The position numbers and the translations under genes are program-made. Shown in pieces: positions 62,942 to 64,000 of a stretch of DNA of 64,000 nucleotides (the stretch's first letter is position 1; each line of letters opens with the position of its first letter). Source of the stretch: Candidatus Nitrosocosmicus arcticus (GTDB lineage: Archaea > Thermoproteota > Nitrososphaeria > Nitrososphaerales > Nitrososphaeraceae); NCBI RefSeq assembly GCF_007826885.1, contig NZ_ML675591.1:1-64000 (forward strand). The letters are read 5' to 3'. The notes under the pieces were generated by a model that was not told where the DNA came from, ran no database searches, and worked only from the letters and a program-made list of their open reading frames with translations.

Positions 62942-63880
62942 TTGAAAAATTATAACAATTTTTATAATTCAAGCGATTCAAATCGTGAGCAGGAGAGAGA
63001 GCAAGGAAAGGTTCAACCATTCAAGTCCGAAGTAGAAAAAAGGGATACGCTGGTCGGTTTTTTAAACGAGGATATTGGAACGGGAGACATTACAAGTGAT
63101 ATACTGATTCCAGAAGAGACCATCTCCAAGGGAACAATAGTTTGTAAAAACGGCGGAAGAAGCATAATAGTTAGCGGACTTTCAGAGGCCAAAATTATTT
63201 TTGATATTTGCGGGTGCGAAGCCACCCTATTAGTTGATGATGGTGCAAAAATTGCAAAAGGTATTGATGTGCTAATAGTAGAAGGGTCATCAAGATCGAT
63301 TCTAAAAGGAGAAAGAACCGCACTTAATCTTTTAATGCGCATGAGCGGAATATCTACTCGGACTAACCAGTTTATCGAAAAATTAGGAGAATTGTCAAAA
63401 ACTGTAAGAATTTCCTCAACAAGAAAAACTGATCCAGGATTAAGGTATTTTGATAAGAGAGCCGTAGTCATCGGTGGTGGCATATCCCATAGAGTAAGAC
63501 TTGATCAACTGATACTAATAAAGGATAATCATATCGCAATTGTTGGTTCTGTGAAAAAAGCTATTGAAAAGGCCAGGTCAGTGTATGGAAATAAAAGGAA
63601 AATAGAGTGCGAGGTAATTGATTTTAATGGCATTGTTGAAGCGATAGAATCCGGGGCGGACATAGTAATGTTAGATAATTTTAAACCAGAAGAGGTCAAA
63701 GAGTCGCTAGATAGAATTAGGAAATTAGGCTTACGCAATAAAATCATTATTGAAATTTCTGGGGGGATAAATTTGGATAATATTTATGATTATGCCATCG
63801 CCAAACCAGATGTTATTTCTATTGGGTCGTTAACTCATTCAGTTCAATCAATAGATTTTAGCCTTGAAATTCCTGGGTAG
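62942..63880 (+). CDS. nadC: Nicotinate-nucleotide pyrophosphorylase (quinolinate PRTase)
   Basis: 312 aa from TTG 62942. Makes nicotinate mononucleotide from quinolinate in NAD synthesis. Motifs: LNEDIGTGDITSDILIPEET, GERTALNLLMRMSGISTRTN, ISSTRKTDPGLRYFDKRAVV, LILIKDNHIAIVGS, MLDNFKPEEV, EISGGINLDNI. The first 30 residues (YNSSDSNREQEREQGKVQPF) extend beyond other NadC proteins, so a later start is possible although no ATG is in that stretch. Follows spt4 by 12 bp, so part of the same operon. Confidence 0.95.
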   Translation: MKNYNNFYNSSDSNREQEREQGKVQPFKSEVEKRDTLVGFLNEDIGTGDITSDILIPEETISKGTIVCKNGGRSIIVSGLSEAKIIFDICGCEATLLVDDGAKIAKGIDVLIVEGSSRSILKGERTALNLLMRMSGISTRTNQFIEKLGELSKTVRISSTRKTDPGLRYFDKRAVVIGGGISHRVRLDQLILIKDNHIAIVGSVKKAIEKARSVYGNKRKIECEVIDFNGIVEAIESGADIVMLDNFKPEEVKESLDRIRKLGLRNKIIIEISGGINLDNIYDYAIAKPDVISIGSLTHSVQSIDFSLEIPG

Positions 63881-64000
63881 TGCTACATGCATGTACCAAA
63901 TGACTAGATCAATTATTTTTATTTTTCACAATTCTATCGATCTATATTAAATTGAATTAATTGTATGGACACAGTGTGGGTGTGGTAGTGGCGGTGGTGG
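63881..64000. other. Window end, no gene
   Basis: AT-rich spacer followed from about 63975 by a GTGG/GGTGG-rich stretch cut by the window edge, likely the start of a Gly- or Pro/His-coding low-complexity gene. Confidence 0.3.

Overview
The window (about 34% GC by eye) looks like the chromosome of a soil-type ammonia-oxidising archaeon (Nitrososphaerota/Thaumarchaeota, Nitrososphaera/Nitrosocosmicus-like). The evidence is archaeal Rpo7 and Spt4, a GTP-dependent dephospho-CoA kinase, an archaeal Mrp ATPase, TATA boxes about 25 bp upstream of many start codons (leaderless genes), many small secreted and zinc-ribbon proteins typical of the group, and archaeal-type integrase fragments. No rRNA, ammonia-oxidation gene or CRISPR array is present.

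Layout. Right end (54.1-64 kb): tRNA-Lys(CTT) followed by a compact, conserved block (SRPBCC protein, Fe-type alcohol dehydrogenase, DCC-type thioredoxin-like protein, class III cyclase, dephospho-CoA kinase, Mrp, Rpo7, Spt4, NadC). Left and centre (0-54.1 kb): a large accessory region, 3' of the tRNA. From left it holds an aldo/keto reductase, a thioredoxin-reductase-like flavoprotein, two ion transporters, a decayed TIR-like effector, a multicopper oxidase pair, an arsenic cluster (HxlR regulator, ArsM, ArsC, aquaporin), redox enzymes, then 16-42 kb of small cassettes (secreted proteins, zinc microproteins, alpha/beta hydrolases, phasin-like proteins, a 180-bp-repeat exoprotein). From 42 to 54 kb come stress-type proteins, many broken genes and three tyrosine-recombinase fragments.

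The central observation is a family of about 25 repeat sites between 260 and 54100, all in the same orientation, with a core GGTTCGGTGG that equals the 3' acceptor/T-stem end of the tRNA-Lys gene at 54.1 kb. One site (25727-25750) matches the tRNA end plus its outside flank over 24 consecutive bases. Left and right flanks of the core are reshuffled between copies, double sites have cores 33 bp apart, and right flanks carry different palindromes whose centre lies 13 bp from the core. No copy was seen on the other side of the tRNA. The sites delimit segments of one to several genes, and several segments are paralogous copies including their flanking sites. I infer a tRNA-anchored, integrase-built cassette array: repeated site-specific insertion at one tRNA 3' end, leaving ordered att scars. 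The three integrases seen are all decayed, as are many cargo genes, so this array looks old and partly fossilised here.

Metabolic and defence themes: arsenic methylation/reduction and efflux, copper oxidase, cation/proton exchange, C1/C3 carbon-fixation relics (truncated acyl-CoA carboxylase next to a possible semialdehyde reductase), and a dead TIR (CAP12/Pycsar-like) effector.
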